DNA of 64,000 nucleotides from Agarilytica rhodophyticola (GTDB taxonomy: Bacteria > Pseudomonadota > Gammaproteobacteria > Pseudomonadales > Cellvibrionaceae), in the NCBI RefSeq assembly GCF_002157225.2, contig NZ_CP020038.1:6592991-6656990 (forward strand), read 5' to 3'. Positions 28,366 to 38,383 of this stretch are shown in pieces. Positions within the stretch are counted from its first letter, which is position 1; each line of letters begins with the position of its first letter. The translations under genes and the position numbers were made by a program. The notes under the pieces were generated by a model. That model saw nothing but the letters and a program-made list of their open reading frames with translations, did no database searches and had not been told where the DNA came from.

Positions 28366-31300
28366 AGCTTTACTTTCGACTATTAATTACTCTTATAAAA
28401 AGCTTTTTTCAAAGTAAGCATTCTCTCCTAGATAAATATCAAAGCCATTGGCGAGTACTTCCTACAGATACCGATCTCTTCGGTCACATGAACAATGCAC
28501 GCTATCCAATGATTATGGATTTAGCTCGTATCAATTTTTTAATTCGCGCAGGATTATTTTCACTAGCATATAAGAATCGTTGGAAAATGCCAGTTGGAGA
28601 TATCAAACTTGAGTATTTAACTGCATTAAAACCATTGGAACAATATAGAGTGGATACTCAACTTGTTCACTGGGATGAAAAGTGGTTCTATATTCAACAG
28701 GATTTTCGTCGCGCTCATGCTCCCCATGGAATCGTAGCGAGTGGCTATGTCAAAGCACTGATCCAAACACCTCATGGTGTGTTATCTACATCTGAGGTTA
28801 TGAATTTTCTTAAATCCCCCTTAAACAAACCCAAACTCACTCATGAACAAGCTCGCAAATTTGGCTTATTGGATCATTTACAACATGGCGCTCATACACA
28901 CGATGCGAAGGAATCCAAACAAGAAAAAGAACAGAGTGTGCGGAGGAAGGAAAAAGATCAAGCGATAGCAATTGTTGGCATAGGTTGTCGCTTTCCAGGT
29001 GGAATAGAATCCCCGGAAGATTTTTGGCAGGTATTGCTTCAAGGTAAAGATTGTATCGTGGATATACCCAGCGATCGTTGGGATCCAAACAAATTTTTTG
29101 ATGCCAGTGGCAAATCCCCTGGTCGTTCTCACGTGCATCGTGGAGGTATACTTCAGCAAGATATTCGCTTATTTGATCCAGCATTTTTCGGTATCACCCC
29201 TCGCGAGGCCGAAGTACTCGACCCAATGCAACGATTATTGCTGGAAGTTTCTTGGGAAGCATTTGAAGATGCTGGAATTAATGTTAAGGAATTACAGGGG
29301 AAATCAGTAGGCGTATTTATCGGTGGTTTTATGACAGATAATATGCTCATTCAATCCGGCACTTTAAATAGACGTAAACTATCGGCTCAGTCAGCATTAG
29401 CCAGTACCTTAACAATGCTCTCAAATAGACTTTCTTACTTTTATGATTTTCGAGGGCCAAGTTTTTCATTAGATACGGCATGTTCTTCATCTTTAGTAGC
29501 AACGCATCAAGCATGTCGGAGCCTTTGGAGCGGTGAAATCGAAGCAGCCGTTGTAGGTGGTGTTAATATAATGCTGGCTCCAGAGACACAAATTACCATG
29601 TCTAAGGGTCAATTTCTTTCTGGCAGAGGTCGTTGTAATACATTTGATGAAGGTGCAGATGGTTATGTCCGCGGTGAAGGCGCGGGGATAGTGGTGCTCA
29701 AGCCACTAGAAAAAGCATTACAAGATGGCGATCAGATATATTCAGTCATCCGTGGCAGTGCTGTAAATCAAGATGGAAAAACTAACGGTATTACTGTTCC
29801 TAACGGGGATTCCCAGATGCGTGCTATGCGTGAATCCTATGCCAAAGCAGGAATATCTCCATCGCAAATTAATTATATTGAAGCCCATGGCACAGGTACT
29901 CCAGTTGGTGATCCAATAGAAGCCAAGGCGTTAGGTACAGTGCTGAGAGAAGGACGACGAGATGATACACCCTGCCCAATTGGTTCATTAAAAACCAATG
30001 TGGGCCACATGGAAGCCGCCGCCGGTGTCGCCGGTATGATCAAAGCAGCACTGGTATTGAAAAACCGTACACTTGTTCCACATTTACATCTAACTAAGCT
30101 TAATCCTAATATCGATTTAAAAGAGCTAAAACTCCATATTCCAACTAAGGTACAAACACTAAATCAAAGCGGAACTCTCTATGCTGGAGTAAATTCCTTT
30201 GGTTACGGCGGTACAAATGCACATGTAACATTATCTTCACCACCGGAAGAAGCCGAGCAATACAAAGTTCCAGGAAAAACAGACCAGCATAACTTGCATG
30301 AATCACGCCCGATCGCGATCCCCTTATCCGCAGCTAGTGAAAAATCTTTGCAGGACTTAATAGCCAAAGCGCGTTTAACGTTAGTCAATAATACAAATGA
30401 CGAGCAGGACTATAAGAGAATCGGCGCAGCATTCGCCATGAAGCGCTCCCCCCTTACCTATCGGGCGTGGATTTACGGAGAAAATTCTGTTGCGATCGAT
30501 GAAATTATGGCAGGTAATTTAAATGAAGTCGGTGGCGAATTATTAAAGGGGAATATACAAGAAACAAAAATACTCTTTATATACACCGGTATGGGCCCTC
30601 AATGGTGGAAAATGGGAAGAGAACTTTTTCATTCAGAAAAAGTTTTTCGTCAGACAATCAGAGAATGTGATTCTATCTTCAAAGAGCATTCCGGCTGGTC
30701 TATCCTAGATGCATTATTAGCTGATGAAGAAACATCCCAAATAACACGGACCGAAGTGGCCCAACCTGCTAATGTTGTTATACAAGTTGCATTAACGCGC
30801 CTACTGGATTCTTGGGGTGTAAATGCGGACGGTGTACTCGGACACAGTATTGGAGAAGTGGGTGCTGCATGGGCTGGTGGCGGCTTAACTTTAGAAGAAG
30901 CCTTAAAAGTAGCCTTCCATCGAAGTCAGCTACAGGCCAAGCTTGCTGGTAAAGGAGGCATGCTGGCCGTTGGAATCTCAGCCAAGGAGTGCAGTGATTA
31001 TATTGATGATCTCAACGATAAAGTATCTATCGCTGCAGAAAATAGTCCAAATAGTGTAACTCTTGCTGGAGATCAAGTAACACTTAAAATTATCGCGGAA
31101 AAATTAGAGAAAAATTCTATTTTTAACAAGTTCTTAAAAGTTGAAGTGCCCTACCACAGCCCAGTTATGGAAAGCATTAAGAGCACACTCTTCAATAATT
31201 TAGCTGAGCTAACAACAACGCATTTTAATTTACCAATAATTTCGACAGTTACCGGGCAAATTCTAAAATCAAAGCACGACGCTAATTATTGGTGGCAAAA

Positions 31301-34300
31301 TGTTAGGCAGTCAGTGTTATTTACTAAAGGAATAGAAACTGCTCTAGAGCAAGGATTCAATACCTTTGTTGAAATAGGCCCTCATCCGGTATTAAAAAAT
31401 TCTATATTAGAAACAGCTGAGCACCATGGTAAAAATGTAAACGTAGTTTCTACTTTAGTAAGAAATCAATCCGAACAATTAAGCTTATGTAAAACTATGG
31501 GGCAACTTTTCATTTCTGGTTATACTCCCAAATGGAAAAGTTATTTTGCAACACCTGCAAATTGTAAATTGCCTCGCTACCCATGGAATCGGAAAATATT
31601 TTGGTCTGAAACAGCAATATCCCAACAGCACAGACTACCTCATAATGGTCACCCATTGGTTTCCTTGGAAGCAGAAATACCTAATCTCACTTGGACTTGT
31701 GAACTTAATCTTTCAGCACTACCTTATTTAATCGATCATAAAGTTGCGGGGAGTGTTCTTTTTCCAGGAGCAGGCTATGTCGAATTAGGTCTTGCCATGG
31801 CCAGACAGTTATTGTCGTCTAACACTGATAAAATAGATCGAGGGGTCACCTTAGAAAACGTCAAATTTATCGCACCGACCTCACTACTAGAGGATCAATA
31901 TTCATCACTTTATATTGTCGCTGATGGCGACCATCAAACTTTCTCTATTAGTAGCCAAACTGATGATCAACAAGCATTCACAAGTGCAAAAGGTCAATTT
32001 TTTTCTGGCAGCTGTAAAGCTTCAGAAGTAGAAAGCATACCTTCTATTGATGGAGACGACCGTTTCCACACATCCTGGGAACCTGAAATTCTTTACGCAA
32101 AACTTAAAACTCGCGGCTTAGAATATGGTAAATATTTCCGTGCAGTTAAGCGAATTAGAATAAATGAAAATGAGGTGTTTGCTCATTTGTCTTTACCAGA
32201 AGCTCTAAGCAGCAATGGTTATCTACTACACCCCGTTATGCTAGATGCAGCGATGCATAGTTTAATTGCTATTGACTTTGTTCGAGGCGACGATACCAGT
32301 GAACTATTGCCAGTAGCTATAGATAAAGTGCAATGGTTTGGTAATGCATCAGATAATTTAGTAGCTTATGGCCGCATTCACTCCCGCCAACGAAATTTAA
32401 TTGTCGGTGATTTGAGAATATATAATAACGACGACAATTTAGTGGCAGACCTTGCAGGTATTCGTTGTCAAGTTATTTCATCTGACCCTCGAAAACATCT
32501 TACAAAAATGGAGAGTTGGATTTATGAAAAGAATTGGAAGCAGACCAAGCCTAAATCAGTGCCTGTTAGCCAAGATAACTTTTGGCTGTTACTAGGAAAT
32601 ATTCAAGGCGAAATACCTAAGAATACTTTCCAAATACCCGATAATTGGTCGGTAGATGACTTAAATAAATATATCGAGCATTCCCAGAGGAAAGATTTAA
32701 ATATTATTGATGCTCGATTTATAGACTCAAAAAAAGAAGATATTCCAGTTACAGATGATAACCTAGCGCTAGCAAATAAGCTTTTAGGTACTATAAAGCA
32801 TCTTCGACAGGGAGTTAAACGTTATTGTATTATGACTCGAAGCGGGGAAAAAATACTCGCATCAGATATACTTGAACTTAGGTTTTCAGCCTTGACAGGT
32901 GTTGCCAAGACAGCGATGTCTGAATTTCCTCAACTAAATATTACTCTATGTGATTGTGACCCTGACAAAAAAATAATAGATGTAATGAATACACTAGCTC
33001 AGTTTGAAAATGAGCATGAATTAGCTATTAGAGGAAATAATGTATTTATTTGCCGTCTAGAAAGAAGTGAATTTGAAGAGGTATCTGAAGAGATACCTAA
33101 GATTGCATCTTGCAAAGTAGAATCTTTCGAAATTATACAGCGGCAAAATGCGCGTATTGATACTCTGGAATATCAACAGTGTGAAAAGCCAAAAATTAAC
33201 AATAATGAAGTGGAAATAGCTGTAGCATATAGTTCTCTGCATTTTAAGGATTTAATGAAGGCCATGGGAATACTTTCGCACGATGCTGAGTCCAACACCT
33301 ATTTCGAGGGCATATTGGGCATGGAAGGGTCTGGTACCGTTGTATCTGTCGGTAGCAATGTTCGTGATCTAAAACCTGGAGATAGGGTTTATTCAAGAGG
33401 CTCTTTTTTGCGATCTCATATTATTACCGATGCATCACGAGTATTGAAGCTTCCTGATAACATAAGTTTAATAGATGGCTCACACATGGTTACCTACATG
33501 ACGGTTTACCATAGCCTCGTTACGATTGCCAGGGTAAAAGCAGGAGAAACTTTACTTATTCACAGTGCCGCTGGTGGCGTTGGCCTAGCGGCGATTTCAC
33601 TGGCGAAAAAGCTAGGGATGAATATTATCGCTACAGCTGGTAGCGAAGCTAAACGTAGCTACCTCAATGAAATTGGCATTGAGAAGGTATGCGATTCGCG
33701 AAGCTTAGAGTTTGTTAATAAAGTACATAGTTGGACACAAGGCCGCGGCGTAGATGTAGTTATTAATTTCACTCCCGGCGAGATAATGAAAAAAAGTGTT
33801 GATTGTCTAGCTCCATTTGGGCGTTTTATCGAGCTCGGGAAAATAAGTGCCGATAGAAATGAGGCTCTACAACTTAAACCTTTTAACGAAAATTTGATAT
33901 TTGCATCGGTCGATTTTGATCGAGTTATTAATACCCAGCCGCTTTATGTAAAAGAAATTGCGCAGTTAATATTACAGTGGCTTTCTGAGGGCCTTATATC
34001 GCCAGCGCCGTGCAAAGTCTTTAAAGCATCACAGACAATTGATGCATTTAGCTATATGGCAAGGGCGCAACATATAGGCAAAATTACAATTGATTTAAAT
34101 GATAGCGACCTTAAAATACAAGCTGCAGAAGATGGCGCTCTTTTTTCTGATAAGGCAAGCTATATTATTACGGGTGGCACAAGTGGTTTTGGGTTAGATG
34201 TAGCACAGTGGATGGCAGAGAATAGCGCCGGTAACATAATTTTGTTAAGTAGGAGTGGAGCTAGGACTACAGAAGCGAAAAATGCCATTTCTCTTATGGA

Positions 34301-35255
34301 AAAATCAGGTGCTAGCGTATACGCACCTTGTATTGACGTAGCCGATGAGGAACAAGTAAAAGAAATTATACAAAAGTATAATACTTTAGATAAACCGGTT
34401 AAGGGTATTATTCATGCAGCTATGGTACTTGATGATCGCCCTCTACAGGAAGTAGATAGCACATCTATGAGAAAAGTGTTTAACCCTAAAGGAAAAGGAG
34501 CTTGGTTGCTACATGAATATAGTAAAAATTTAAATCTGGATTTCTTTGTACTATTTTCTTCTATATCGTCATTAGTAGGTAATGCTGGACAAACTAATTA
34601 TGTGGCAGCCAATTACTTCCTTGATCAGCTGGCTATTTATAGGAAGAGCCAAGGTCTACCGGCCTTGAGTATTAATTGGGGGGTCTTCCAAGATACTGGT
34701 GTCGTTGCTCGAAATGGTCAATTAGCAGGTCATTTAAATGCGATAGGTATACGCGGTTTTTCCAGTCAGGAAGCTAAACTAGCATTGGCTGAAGCTTTAA
34801 AAGGCACAAAATCGCAAATAGGTATTATGGATATAGATTGGCGATCTTTCTCAGAAATGTCTGGTGATGACATTCCTAATCCACGCTATGAATCACTTAT
34901 TGAGCAATCAAAAACATCACTTTCTTCTACCTTAGATCCTGTTTTACAGGCAACATTTCAAAATCTTGACGGACAAAATAGGCAACAACTTATCGCATCA
35001 GCGCTGTCTGAAACTTTAGCAAAAGTCATGAGAATTGAAGCAAACGAAATTTTGCCATCTCATAATTTGAGGGATTTAGGGTTAGATTCACTGATGGCGA
35101 CAGAAACCACACAAGAGTTTCGACAAAAAACAGGAATTAAAATTCCAATGATGGAACTTACCACAGCACCATCGATCGGCACTTTAAATGAACGAATTTT
35201 GCGGATTGTGAATGAACAGTTACCACTAGAAGAAGTATCAGAATCTATGACATAG
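28362..35255 (+). CDS. Type I reducing polyketide synthase: thioesterase-KS-AT-DH-ER-KR-ACP
   Basis: 2297 residues, one complete module. An unusual N-terminal hot-dog thioesterase (about 24-150) shows 'TDLFGHMNNARYPMIMDLAR'. KS spans about 200-630 with Cys374 ('DTACSS'), His509 ('EAHGTGT') and His549 ('NVGHMEAAAG'). AT spans about 735-1050 with Ser829 in 'GHSIGE'. DH has His1126 ('DHKVAGSVLFPGAG') and Asp1295 ('LDAAMHS'). A structural KR half precedes ER, which shows 'HSAAGGVG' near 1733. KR (about 1933-2110) has 'ITGGTSGFG', the SSIS serine region, 'QTNYVAAN' and an LDD motif suggesting B-type stereochemistry. ACP has Ser2243 in 'LGLDSLMA'. No methyltransferase is seen. A single fully reducing module without a C-terminal thioesterase suggests iterative synthesis of a lipid-like chain (inference). 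Coupled to the preceding oxidoreductase by a 4-base overlap. Confidence 0.95.
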   Translation: MKLYFRLLITLIKSFFQSKHSLLDKYQSHWRVLPTDTDLFGHMNNARYPMIMDLARINFLIRAGLFSLAYKNRWKMPVGDIKLEYLTALKPLEQYRVDTQLVHWDEKWFYIQQDFRRAHAPHGIVASGYVKALIQTPHGVLSTSEVMNFLKSPLNKPKLTHEQARKFGLLDHLQHGAHTHDAKESKQEKEQSVRRKEKDQAIAIVGIGCRFPGGIESPEDFWQVLLQGKDCIVDIPSDRWDPNKFFDASGKSPGRSHVHRGGILQQDIRLFDPAFFGITPREAEVLDPMQRLLLEVSWEAFEDAGINVKELQGKSVGVFIGGFMTDNMLIQSGTLNRRKLSAQSALASTLTMLSNRLSYFYDFRGPSFSLDTACSSSLVATHQACRSLWSGEIEAAVVGGVNIMLAPETQITMSKGQFLSGRGRCNTFDEGADGYVRGEGAGIVVLKPLEKALQDGDQIYSVIRGSAVNQDGKTNGITVPNGDSQMRAMRESYAKAGISPSQINYIEAHGTGTPVGDPIEAKALGTVLREGRRDDTPCPIGSLKTNVGHMEAAAGVAGMIKAALVLKNRTLVPHLHLTKLNPNIDLKELKLHIPTKVQTLNQSGTLYAGVNSFGYGGTNAHVTLSSPPEEAEQYKVPGKTDQHNLHESRPIAIPLSAASEKSLQDLIAKARLTLVNNTNDEQDYKRIGAAFAMKRSPLTYRAWIYGENSVAIDEIMAGNLNEVGGELLKGNIQETKILFIYTGMGPQWWKMGRELFHSEKVFRQTIRECDSIFKEHSGWSILDALLADEETSQITRTEVAQPANVVIQVALTRLLDSWGVNADGVLGHSIGEVGAAWAGGGLTLEEALKVAFHRSQLQAKLAGKGGMLAVGISAKECSDYIDDLNDKVSIAAENSPNSVTLAGDQVTLKIIAEKLEKNSIFNKFLKVEVPYHSPVMESIKSTLFNNLAELTTTHFNLPIISTVTGQILKSKHDANYWWQNVRQSVLFTKGIETALEQGFNTFVEIGPHPVLKNSILETAEHHGKNVNVVSTLVRNQSEQLSLCKTMGQLFISGYTPKWKSYFATPANCKLPRYPWNRKIFWSETAISQQHRLPHNGHPLVSLEAEIPNLTWTCELNLSALPYLIDHKVAGSVLFPGAGYVELGLAMARQLLSSNTDKIDRGVTLENVKFIAPTSLLEDQYSSLYIVADGDHQTFSISSQTDDQQAFTSAKGQFFSGSCKASEVESIPSIDGDDRFHTSWEPEILYAKLKTRGLEYGKYFRAVKRIRINENEVFAHLSLPEALSSNGYLLHPVMLDAAMHSLIAIDFVRGDDTSELLPVAIDKVQWFGNASDNLVAYGRIHSRQRNLIVGDLRIYNNDDNLVADLAGIRCQVISSDPRKHLTKMESWIYEKNWKQTKPKSVPVSQDNFWLLLGNIQGEIPKNTFQIPDNWSVDDLNKYIEHSQRKDLNIIDARFIDSKKEDIPVTDDNLALANKLLGTIKHLRQGVKRYCIMTRSGEKILASDILELRFSALTGVAKTAMSEFPQLNITLCDCDPDKKIIDVMNTLAQFENEHELAIRGNNVFICRLERSEFEEVSEEIPKIASCKVESFEIIQRQNARIDTLEYQQCEKPKINNNEVEIAVAYSSLHFKDLMKAMGILSHDAESNTYFEGILGMEGSGTVVSVGSNVRDLKPGDRVYSRGSFLRSHIITDASRVLKLPDNISLIDGSHMVTYMTVYHSLVTIARVKAGETLLIHSAAGGVGLAAISLAKKLGMNIIATAGSEAKRSYLNEIGIEKVCDSRSLEFVNKVHSWTQGRGVDVVINFTPGEIMKKSVDCLAPFGRFIELGKISADRNEALQLKPFNENLIFASVDFDRVINTQPLYVKEIAQLILQWLSEGLISPAPCKVFKASQTIDAFSYMARAQHIGKITIDLNDSDLKIQAAEDGALFSDKASYIITGGTSGFGLDVAQWMAENSAGNIILLSRSGARTTEAKNAISLMEKSGASVYAPCIDVADEEQVKEIIQKYNTLDKPVKGIIHAAMVLDDRPLQEVDSTSMRKVFNPKGKGAWLLHEYSKNLNLDFFVLFSSISSLVGNAGQTNYVAANYFLDQLAIYRKSQGLPALSINWGVFQDTGVVARNGQLAGHLNAIGIRGFSSQEAKLALAEALKGTKSQIGIMDIDWRSFSEMSGDDIPNPRYESLIEQSKTSLSSTLDPVLQATFQNLDGQNRQQLIASALSETLAKVMRIEANEILPSHNLRDLGLDSLMATETTQEFRQKTGIKIPMMELTTAPSIGTLNERILRIVNEQLPLEEVSESMT

Positions 35256-35272
35256 ATAGGCAATAGTTTTTA

Positions 35273-35302
35273 TCAGGCGGGAAAATAGAGTTTCCCGCCT
35301 GA
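35273..35302. terminator. Hairpin between PKS and slyD
   Basis: A perfect 12-bp GC-rich stem (35273-35284 with 35291-35302) with a 6-base loop, between the convergent PKS and slyD genes. No long T-run follows on either strand, but the strength of the stem and its position suggest a shared terminator. Confidence 0.65.
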
Positions 35303-35314
35303 TTCAAAAACTAT

Positions 35315-35785
35315 TTAATGCGCATGTCCACTTGCAATTTCTTCTTCCGTAGCTTCTCTTACTGCCACAACTTCTACTTGAAAATTTAATGGAACACCTG
35401 CCAGAGGGTGATTTGCATCGATAGTTATATCGTCACCATCAATATCTTTTACTACCACACTCTGTACAGAACCATCTGCATCCTGGGCTTCAAACGCCAT
35501 ACCCACTTCAATATTTTCGACGCCATGAAAAACTTCTTTTCCCATGGTAGTTATCATTTCAGGGAGAATTTCACCGTAACCTTCTTCCGGCTCCAAACGG
35601 ACTTCTAATTTATCTCCAGCAGCTTTACCTGACATGGCTTTTTCGAGGCCGGGAACAATATTTCCAGCACCATGCAGGTATAAAAGAGGAGAATCACCTT
35701 CCGATGTATCGATTAACTCACCTTCATCATCAGTAAGTTTGTAGTGCATACTGACAACAAAGTTATCAGCTATTAATAAAGACAT
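35315..35785 (-). CDS. slyD: FKBP-type peptidyl-prolyl isomerase, SlyD family
   Basis: 156 residues. The SlyD arrangement is visible: a split FKBP domain ('DEGELIDTSEGDSPLLYLHGAGNIVPGLE', then 'PLNFQVEVVAVREAT') with the chaperone 'insert-in-flap' domain between ('EEGYGEILPEM ... DANHPLAGVPL'). It speeds proline isomerisation and acts as a cytoplasmic folding helper. The C-terminal tail is short ('GHAH') rather than the long metal-binding histidine/cysteine tail of E. coli SlyD, so nickel storage is unlikely. It is a single-gene unit convergent with the PKS. Confidence 0.93.
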   Translation of the reverse strand: MSLLIADNFVVSMHYKLTDDEGELIDTSEGDSPLLYLHGAGNIVPGLEKAMSGKAAGDKLEVRLEPEEGYGEILPEMITTMGKEVFHGVENIEVGMAFEAQDADGSVQSVVVKDIDGDDITIDANHPLAGVPLNFQVEVVAVREATEEEIASGHAH

Positions 35786-35994
35786 AGAACCTCCACAATA
35801 TAGAACTTTTTAACACTGCTAAAAGAGTCCCTAGAATATGGTTACTTTTTAAATGTATATGTATCTTTCTATTGAATGTAGTTCAAATATATTTGGCCAC
35901 TCGACATTCAATAGTACGTTGTTTCAGCCGACGGCTATTGTCGACATTTGGGACATGATAAGCAATGAAATTTTGAGGTTAGAATACCTTTATC

Positions 35995-36648
35995 TTAAAC
36001 ATTGCAATCTTCTTGTTGCGCCGGCGCTGCATTAAAAAATGCATCCAATGAGTTACAGTGGCCTTCTATGCGCAATAATGTGGGGAATTTATCAAGGGGA
36101 ACATTAAAACGCCTCGCGTTCCATATTTGAGGGATAAGATAAACATCCGCTAGCGTTGCTTGTACTCCATGACAAAAATCTCCTTTAAAATATGGACTTT
36201 TTTGTAACATAGACTCAAGCGAACTAAAACCTTCTGTCACCCAATGTTCGTACCAAATTTGAACATCGGCTTGTTCGGCGCTAAATTGTTTTTTAAGCTT
36301 TCCTAATACTGCGATATTGTTAAGTGGCTGAATATCACAAGCGATGACATTAATCAGTTGACGAATCCATGCTCTTTCATCTGCTGCTTTCGGGAGCAGG
36401 GGTTTATCTGTATAAGCCTCCTCTAGATACTCAAGTATCGCGGTTGATTGAGCAATTCTAAGATCACCATCAATAAAAAATGGAACTCTACCTTGCGGGT
36501 TAATGGCTAAATAATCATCATTTTTTTGTTCATTGGTGTCAGGATGAATATTGACAAAGCAGTAATCACAAGCAATATTTTTTAAATGAAGCGCTATTCT
36601 GATCCGGTAGGAAGATGATGATCGAAAGTATGTGTATAAAGTTGGCAT
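35995..36648 (-). CDS. maiA: Maleylacetoacetate isomerase
   Basis: 217 residues, zeta-class GST fold. The N-terminal motif 'SSSSYRIRIAL' (10-20) matches the SSCSWRVRIAL signature of the family, followed by 'NPQGRVPFFIDGDLRIAQSTAILEYLEE'-type glutathione-binding elements and 'ATLADVYLIPQIWNA' in the C-domain. The enzyme converts maleylacetoacetate to fumarylacetoacetate with glutathione, the fifth step of tyrosine breakdown. It is the last gene of the hppD group, separated from fahA by 135 bases, so it may have its own promoter or be read through. Confidence 0.93.
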   Translation of the reverse strand: MPTLYTYFRSSSSYRIRIALHLKNIACDYCFVNIHPDTNEQKNDDYLAINPQGRVPFFIDGDLRIAQSTAILEYLEEAYTDKPLLPKAADERAWIRQLINVIACDIQPLNNIAVLGKLKKQFSAEQADVQIWYEHWVTEGFSSLESMLQKSPYFKGDFCHGVQATLADVYLIPQIWNARRFNVPLDKFPTLLRIEGHCNSLDAFFNAAPAQQEDCNV

Positions 36649-36783
36649 AGATATATAAATCCCCGTATCAGGTATTATAGTTTTAAGGGCTTGCGCTTAT
36701 TCCTTTAAGCTAAGAGCCTTTGAAACTATTAAAAATAGTTACTGCACATTTATTTTAATTATGGACACTCGCAATAAAGACTT

Positions 36784-37794
36784 CTAAGACTTAGTCAATT
36801 TTTGTTCAATAGAGCCAAAAATTGAATGACCTTGTGTATCGAGCATTTCTATTTTTATCGTATCTCCAAACTGCATAAAAGGAGTTTTCGCTGCACCTTG
36901 CATAATTGTTTCAATCATACGAATTTCAGCAATACAACTATATCCAACACCACCGTCTTTTATCGGTTTCCCCGGTTCACCATCAAGTTTATTAGACACT
37001 GTTCCTGATCCAATAATAGTACCTGCACACAAAGGCCTTGATTTAGCAGCATGGGAAACAAGCTGCGAAAAATTAAAGGTCATGTCAACGCCAGCATCAG
37101 GTTCACCAAAGGCTTCGTTATTTAGTGTTGAACGCAAAGGCAAATGAAGTTTAGAATCGCGCCAAGTATCGGCCAGTTCATCTGGTGTGACACATACTGG
37201 GCTAAAGGCGCTAGAGGGTTTTGACTGAAAAAAGCCAAAGCCTTTTGCTAACTCTCCTGGAATTAAACCACGCAGAGAAACATCATTGACTAACATTAGC
37301 AATTTAATATGGGAGTCAGCATCCTGTGAGTTCACCCCCATCGAAACGTCATCGGTAATTACTGCAATTTCCGCTTCAAAGTCTATGCCCCAACCGTCAG
37401 CCTGAGGCATAAGGATATCGTCTTTTGGTCCTAGGAAACTGTCGGAACCGCCCTGGTACATAAGCGGATCGGTCCAAAATGATTCTGGGATTTCAGCTCC
37501 GCGAGCCTTGCGTACAAGTTCTACATGATTGACATAGGCTGAACCATCAGCCCACTGATAAGCGCGCGGTAGCGGTGAGCTACATTTAGCTTCATCAAAT
37601 ACTTCCATATTATCTACGGAATTATTATTCAGGTCGTCGGATAATTGCTGCAAATCATCTTTAACATCTGCCCAATTATCTAGCGCATATTGCATAGTGG
37701 GAGCAATCTTGGCAGCATCCACCATCTGTTTTAAATCCCGGGCAACAACAACCAAGCGTCCGTCGCGCCCATGCTTTAACGAAGCGAGTTTCAT
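36784..37794 (-). CDS. fahA: Fumarylacetoacetate hydrolase
   Basis: 336 residues. The FAH fold and metal site are visible: 'GIDFEAEIAVITDDV' and later 'LMLVNDVSLR', then 'GSGTVSNKLDGEPGKPIKDGG'. It splits fumarylacetoacetate to fumarate and acetoacetate in the last step of tyrosine/phenylalanine degradation. Its start overlaps the VOC gene stop by four bases, so translation is coupled. The enzyme belongs to the bacterial two-domain type with a conserved 'MKLASLKHGRDGRLVVV' N-terminus. Confidence 0.94.
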   Translation of the reverse strand: MKLASLKHGRDGRLVVVARDLKQMVDAAKIAPTMQYALDNWADVKDDLQQLSDDLNNNSVDNMEVFDEAKCSSPLPRAYQWADGSAYVNHVELVRKARGAEIPESFWTDPLMYQGGSDSFLGPKDDILMPQADGWGIDFEAEIAVITDDVSMGVNSQDADSHIKLLMLVNDVSLRGLIPGELAKGFGFFQSKPSSAFSPVCVTPDELADTWRDSKLHLPLRSTLNNEAFGEPDAGVDMTFNFSQLVSHAAKSRPLCAGTIIGSGTVSNKLDGEPGKPIKDGGVGYSCIAEIRMIETIMQGAAKTPFMQFGDTIKIEMLDTQGHSIFGSIEQKLTKS

Positions 37795-38381
37795 AGATCG
37801 TTCCCCCTATTTTTTAACTCTTCTAAATTAAACGGTTTGCCACTGTGTAACCAATCTGCATGGTTAGGTGCTTTTTTTGTTTTTGACCATTCTTCTAACA
37901 TTGCAGGAGCAACGCGTTTAAGTTCAGTGAGCATACCAGGCTGATCGGTATTCGCTGCTAACTCGACACGATGACCATTAGGATCAAAAAAATAAATCGA
38001 TTTGAAAATAGTATGCTCTGTCGGGCCGAGAACATCGATACCTCGTGCCACTAGTTTTTCTTTAGTTGCTACTAGAGTTTCCACGCTATCTACCTCAAAG
38101 GCAATATGCTGTACCCATTGCGGTGTATTTTCATCGCGTCCCATTTGCGGCGAGTTAGGTAATTCAAAAAAAGCTAAAACATTACCGTTACCCGCATCGA
38201 GAAAAACATGCATATAAGGGTCGGGGGCTTTTGTTGAAGGCACTTGGTCTTCGGCAATAGCCAGCAGGAACTCCATGTTGAGGTGCTGCTGATAAAACTC
38301 AACGGTTTCTTTAGCATCGTTACAGCGATAGGCCACATGATGAATACGCTGAAGCTGTAACCCTTGGGTGGCTGCTTGCAT
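37791..38381 (-). CDS. VOC-family protein of the tyrosine operon, possible dioxygenase
   Basis: 196 residues, one vicinal-oxygen-chelate unit plus a C-terminal tail. Three potential metal ligands stand at the canonical places: a His in 'RIHHVAYRC', a His in 'WVQHIAFEV' and a Glu in 'NGHRVELAAN', the His-His-Glu set of extradiol dioxygenases and HPPD. It is packed between hppD (2-base gap) and fahA (4-base overlap), so it must serve the same pathway. In most bacteria homogentisate dioxygenase (HmgA, a cupin) is encoded here, and no hmgA is present in the window. A ring-cleaving role is a hypothesis. An accessory or lyase role is equally possible. Confidence 0.85.
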   Translation of the reverse strand: MQAATQGLQLQRIHHVAYRCNDAKETVEFYQQHLNMEFLLAIAEDQVPSTKAPDPYMHVFLDAGNGNVLAFFELPNSPQMGRDENTPQWVQHIAFEVDSVETLVATKEKLVARGIDVLGPTEHTIFKSIYFFDPNGHRVELAANTDQPGMLTELKRVAPAMLEEWSKTKKAPNHADWLHSGKPFNLEELKNRGNDL

Positions 38382-38383
38382 AC

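Noticed and set aside
35853-36035. 60-codon frame between slyD and maiA
   Set aside because: It overlaps the maiA end, has no ribosome site and no recognisable feature.
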